A stretch of 46,632 nucleotides of DNA from assembly GCA_937915785.1 (NCBI GenBank), contig CALGGY010000148.1, positions 1 to 46,632 on the forward strand. The letters are read 5' to 3'. This DNA comes from an uncultured Bacteroidales bacterium (GTDB lineage: Bacteria; Bacteroidota; Bacteroidia; Bacteroidales; P3). The number at the start of each line of letters is the position of its first letter. Within the stretch, counting starts at the first letter, position 1. Positions 43,433 through 46,632 of this stretch are shown in pieces. The notes under the pieces were generated by a model that did no database searches, was not told the origin of the DNA, and saw only the letters and a program-made list of their open reading frames with translations. Made by a program: the position numbers and the translations under genes.

Positions 43433-45260
43433 CCTTTTCTCGTTCGACGACAAGCATCCGCTGCTTTTCACACAGTTCAATTTCTGGGTGTTTCTGGCCC
43501 TTGTTCTGGCTGTGTTCTCGTTCCTCCACAGCAAACGTCTGCTGCGCAACACTTTCCTTTTCCTCGCCAGCCTCTTTTTCTATTACAAAACGTCGGGACT
43601 GATGGTGCTGCTGCTCGTGTTCTCCACCATGCTCGGCTATTTTTTGGGCATAGGTATGGACAAAAGCTCGCGAAAGCCCGTCCGCAAAGGGCTTATGGCC
43701 ATAGGGGTGGTTATAAACCTGCTGGTGCTGTGCTATTTCAAGTACGCCTATTTTTTCACCGATGTGTACAACACCATTGTGCAAACCGACAACAAAGTGG
43801 TGAACTACCTTGCCCTTTGGGCCAACGAATGGGGTGGCACCAACTGTTTCGACGCCTCCAAAATACTGCTTCCGGTGGGAATTTCATTCTTCACCTTCCA
43901 AAATATCAGCTACATAGTGGATGTGTACAAAGGCCGAATAAAGCACGTGGGCAACATACTCGATTTCGGTTTCTACACATCGTTTTTCCCGCAGCTGGTG
44001 GCAGGTCCTATAGTCCGCGCCGACCAGTTTGTGCCACAGCTGTACAAGCCTTACTTCCTTACCCGCAAGCAGTTTGGCATTGCCATTTTCTGGATTTTGA
44101 ACGGATTGGCCAAAAAGATAATACTTAGCGACTACCTTGCGGTGAATTTCGTTGACCGCATTTTCGACAACCCACTGCTGTTCACGCCTTTCGAGAATTT
44201 CTCGGCACTATTCGTCTATTCCCTGCAGGTGTATGCCGACTTTTCGGGCTACACCGACATTGCCACCGGGGTGGCCATGCTTATGGGGTTTTATCTCCCC
44301 AAAAACTTCAATTCGCCCTACAAGGCCACAAATCCGGCAGGATTCTGGAAACGCTGGCACATGTCGCTCTCCAACTGGCTCAAAGATTATCTGTACATAC
44401 CACTTGGCGGCAACCGTCGCGGCACATGGGTGTCGTGGGCCATCATAGTGGGCATTGCAGCCACCATCGGCTTGATGGCAAAAACTACGTGGGTAACAAT
44501 AACCATCATAGCCATAATATCCACCATAGTAGCTGTTTACGTGTTTGTGCCGAAAGCCCGCAAAGAGGTTACCACCAACCTCAACAACATGGACACCATG
44601 CTGCTGGGCGGAATGTGGCACGGCGCCAGTTTCAATTTCATAACTTGGGGCGGCCTCAACGGACTGGGCATTTTGATTTACAAGTGGTGGAAACACCGCG
44701 GCAAAGGGGTGCGCACCGCCGCCACGTTCATGCTCTTTGCCCTGTTTGTAATGGCTTGGATGATGTGGGACACCGCCGCTGTGCGCGTGGGTGCCGTGTG
44801 GACAGGCGTGATATTTGCCGGCACACTGGCCGATTATCTCTATTCGCTGATAACGGCAAACGCCCGTCCAATAGCCTGGCTCAACCGCGGATGGAGCATT
44901 TTCCTCACCTTTGTCTTTATCAGTTTCACCCGGCTGTTTTTCCGCAGCGGCTCCAATCTGGACCCCGCCGAGGCCAACACCGTGGCATGGAACACCGCCA
45001 AAAATATGGTACACCAGATGGGTGGCACTTGGGAGTGGAACCACGTGGCAGGCGTGCTGGCGGGATATGCCAACATATTCGTTATTTTTGCCATTGGCAT
45101 GATAATACATTGGCTGCCCGAACGCTGGAAACGCTGGTACCGTATCAATTTCGCCATGTTGCCTCTTTGGGCAATAACTTTGGTTGCCGTACTTGTGGTA
45201 GTATTTCTGTATCAGTTTGTTACAGCCGACCTGCAGCCGTTTATCTATTTTCAGTTCTAA
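43383..45260 (+). CDS. MBOAT-family O-acyltransferase (AlgI/DltB-like)
   Basis: A polytopic membrane protein of up to 625 residues with about 12-14 membrane segments. MBOAT hallmarks are present: LPVGISFFTFQNISYIVDVY, FFPQLVAGPIVR, the NFNSPYKATNPAGFWKRWH block and the catalytic His413 in LLGGMWHGAS. It should carry acyl groups (probably acetyl) across the inner membrane to an SGNH partner for surface-glycan modification, as AlgI or PatA/DltB do. Two ATGs are possible: 43383 and 43398 (MTTDN); both overlap the upstream gene, which suggests translational coupling. Confidence 0.9.
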   Translation: MRFLTMTTDNLITFISNLFSFDDKHPLLFTQFNFWVFLALVLAVFSFLHSKRLLRNTFLFLASLFFYYKTSGLMVLLLVFSTMLGYFLGIGMDKSSRKPVRKGLMAIGVVINLLVLCYFKYAYFFTDVYNTIVQTDNKVVNYLALWANEWGGTNCFDASKILLPVGISFFTFQNISYIVDVYKGRIKHVGNILDFGFYTSFFPQLVAGPIVRADQFVPQLYKPYFLTRKQFGIAIFWILNGLAKKIILSDYLAVNFVDRIFDNPLLFTPFENFSALFVYSLQVYADFSGYTDIATGVAMLMGFYLPKNFNSPYKATNPAGFWKRWHMSLSNWLKDYLYIPLGGNRRGTWVSWAIIVGIAATIGLMAKTTWVTITIIAIISTIVAVYVFVPKARKEVTTNLNNMDTMLLGGMWHGASFNFITWGGLNGLGILIYKWWKHRGKGVRTAATFMLFALFVMAWMMWDTAAVRVGAVWTGVIFAGTLADYLYSLITANARPIAWLNRGWSIFLTFVFISFTRLFFRSGSNLDPAEANTVAWNTAKNMVHQMGGTWEWNHVAGVLAGYANIFVIFAIGMIIHWLPERWKRWYRINFAMLPLWAITLVAVLVVVFLYQFVTADLQPFIYFQF

Positions 45261-45338
45261 TAAAAAAAATGATGTGCGCAATAATTTGTAACAGTCCTCG
45301 TTATTTTTCATTTATATCATTTAATAACAAAAGGAGCA

Positions 45339-46178
45339 ATGAACACAAAGCATATACTAGTAGGTACGGACTTTTCTCAAGGCTCGTATGTGGCCTTGGA
45401 TGTGGCTGTTGACATAGCCAACAGGCTCAATGCAAACATCGAACTGATTTGGGTTTGCAAAGAGAAAAATCTGTTTTCCGACGAACAAACAAAATCTATT
45501 CGCAATCTGGCTATGGAAAAACTCCATAGTCTTGCCGACCAACACGGGAAACGTTTGCTACGCACCGCTATAGAGCCGATGATACTCGACGGAAAAGTGG
45601 CCGCCGTTATTGCCAAAGAGGCCGAGCGCGTAAACGCTTCGATGATAGTGATAGGCACCAACGGCGCTTCGGGGTTCGAAAAATACTGGATGGGAAGCAC
45701 AGCAGTACGCATTGTGCAGGAGGCCAGCTGTCCCACACTCTCCATTCGCGAGGGCTTCAACTACCACAAAAATTTGGAACGCATTGTGGCACCGCTCAAC
45801 ATGACCGAAAATTCGCGTCAGAAACTTCCCGTGGTGGCAAATATAGCCAAAATTTTCGGCTCCACAGTGCATCTGCTTGGCTTGGCCGAACAGCAGTCCG
45901 AAGTCCCCACCATCGACATATACCTGCGTCAGGCCGAAAATTTCCTCCGCGAAGCCGGCGTGGAATACCAATCGGAACGTATGCTCACCAAAAACCTCTC
46001 CGCCGAAATACTGGAATATGCTTCGGGCATCTCCGCCGACCTTATTGTGATAACCACCGAACAGGAAAACCTGCTCTCCACCCTCTTTATCGGCACACAC
46101 GCACAGCAGATTATCCACCACTCGCTCATACCCGTGCTGAGCTCACATCCGCGCGACATCGGCAGCCTGGCACGTTAG
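45339..46178 (+). CDS. Universal stress protein, tandem UspA domains
   Basis: A cytosolic protein of 279 residues with two UspA domains (about 1-140 and 147-273). The first has the ATP-binding G-x2-G-x9-G-(S/T) pattern in GTNGASGFEKYWMGSTA; the second lacks a full motif (TTEQENLLSTLFIGTHA). Such tandem proteins respond to starvation or stress. An AGGAG motif seven bases before the ATG is an unusually good Shine-Dalgarno site for this phylum. It is separate from the MBOAT gene by 78 bases and is the last gene before the IS. Confidence 0.9.
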   Translation: MNTKHILVGTDFSQGSYVALDVAVDIANRLNANIELIWVCKEKNLFSDEQTKSIRNLAMEKLHSLADQHGKRLLRTAIEPMILDGKVAAVIAKEAERVNASMIVIGTNGASGFEKYWMGSTAVRIVQEASCPTLSIREGFNYHKNLERIVAPLNMTENSRQKLPVVANIAKIFGSTVHLLGLAEQQSEVPTIDIYLRQAENFLREAGVEYQSERMLTKNLSAEILEYASGISADLIVITTEQENLLSTLFIGTHAQQIIHHSLIPVLSSHPRDIGSLAR

Positions 46179-46281
46179 CGGCTATCGGCATATTCAACGA
46201 TTAAGACAAAGGATAACCTGAATTCAACAAATAAATGCAACACTTTTTGAAAAAAAAGAGTGCGTAAGCCACTAAAACTTC

Positions 46282-46315
46282 AAAGGAGAAAAGGCAAAAA
46301 AGCCCATTCTCCCTT
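46282..46315. repeat. Stem-loop in the IS leader (right copy)
   Basis: AAAGGAGAA (46282-46290) can pair with TTCTCCCTT (46307-46315), one mismatch. It corresponds to the perfect stem in the left copy. Confidence 0.5.
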
Positions 46316-46363
46316 GATTGCGAAAAAACGCTTGTCTTTGCGCTTCTTCCAAAAAACAAAAAG

Positions 46364-46632
46364 ATGGAGCATTTAACACAATTACAAAGGTACGAAATTT
46401 CTTGCAAACTGAAAGTTGGATTTTCCAAGACTCAGATTGTCAAGTATTTAAAAGTGGACAGAAACACAATCCACAGAGAACTCAAACGCAACAGCAACCA
46501 AAAAACGGGGGCATACGATCCCGAACTGGCCGAAAGAAAATACAGGCGAAGGATGAGCGAGAAACCGAAACGCAAGCCCTTTACTGAGGAAAAGCGCGAC
46601 TTGGCGACAGCACTGCTGATGGAGCAACTTTC
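46364..46632 (+). CDS. IS30-family transposase, N-terminal part
   Basis: An open frame from ATG to the window edge (89 full codons), with no stop. The product starts MEHLTQLQRYEISCKLKVGF and contains a helix-turn-helix of the IS30 type (TQIVKYLKVDRNTIHRELKR, residues 23-42), then YDPELAERKYRRR, the segment that follows this domain in IS30 transposases. The DDE catalytic domain lies outside the window. The helix-turn-helix would bind the terminal repeats of the element. Confidence 0.9.
   Translation, partial: MEHLTQLQRYEISCKLKVGFSKTQIVKYLKVDRNTIHRELKRNSNQKTGAYDPELAERKYRRRMSEKPKRKPFTEEKRDLATALLMEQL

Larger units (their letters stand above)
46221..46632 (+). mobile_element. IS30-family element, 5' part (right copy)
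   Basis: Begins with AATTCAACAAATAAATG, which matches the left copy in inverted orientation, and runs off the window edge within the transposase gene. Only about 43 bases separate it from the universal stress protein stop. It differs from the left copy at several positions, so the two are not freshly duplicated. Confidence 0.9.

Noticed and set aside
42116..43552. Open frame of 478 codons on the minus strand
   Set aside because: Opposite the second SGNH gene and the start of the MBOAT gene; no domain features.
1..46632. 46-kb composite transposon between the two IS30 copies
   Set aside because: The content is mostly housekeeping genes with conserved order and the copies have diverged; there is no sign of recent joint movement.

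Overview
The window reads as a chromosomal piece of a Bacteroidota bacterium, probably order Bacteroidales. Promoters follow the TTTG-N19-21-TAnnTTTG pattern of that phylum, Shine-Dalgarno sites are mostly absent, and the gene content is typical: a type IX secretion (T9SS) cargo protease, a PorG-like protein, a TonB-dependent receptor with a carboxypeptidase-like N-terminal domain, DUF4837 and a Porin_10-like porin. I cannot name a species. I saw no tRNA, rRNA, CRISPR array or prophage.

Both edges lie inside copies of one IS30-family element in inverted orientation, each reading outward (1-118 on the minus strand, 46221 to the end on the plus strand). This is what a contig broken at a repeat looks like.

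Layout. (1) 396-1609: two lipoproteins of unknown function, closed by a strong terminator. (2) 1869-17514, plus strand: a long housekeeping and envelope run, nadC - YihY-like membrane protein - FlK-like thioesterase - RlmL-like rRNA methyltransferase - T9SS cargo protease - holA - TonB receptor - DUF4837 lipoprotein - porG-like - uppS - bamA - skp - skp, with the second skp under its own promoter. (3) 17601-24910, minus strand: a six-gene run with an outer-membrane barrel, trxB, a large porin, a protein with an internal sorting-domain-like module, a YARHG protein and a Nudix hydrolase. (4) 25093-29470, plus strand: a 45-residue basic protein with its own promoter and terminator, an ER-type (Ser-His-Asp) S26 peptidase, a hexapeptide acyltransferase, and a giant FAD/Fe-S oxidoreductase. 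(5) 29636-40590, plus strand: a ten-gene glycan locus with a nucleotidyltransferase-aminotransferase fusion, an ornithine-cyclodeaminase-family enzyme, LicD, a flippase, three GT2 glycosyltransferases, a WecB-type epimerase, a DegT aminotransferase and an initiating phosphoglycosyl transferase. (6) 40734-45260: two SGNH proteins overlapping each other and an MBOAT acyltransferase, a probable glycan O-acetylation module. (7) 45339-46178: a tandem universal stress protein, then the IS.

How the parts may fit together. Region 2 builds the outer membrane: UppS supplies the lipid carrier precursor, BamA and Skp fold barrels, PorG serves T9SS. Region 5 would assemble a glycan on undecaprenyl phosphate, flip it, and decorate it through LicD with a phosphorylated amino compound activated by the fusion enzyme. 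Region 6 would acylate a surface glycan. The most promising unexplained system is the fusion / OCD-family / LicD trio at the head of region 5; its substrate cannot be read from sequence.
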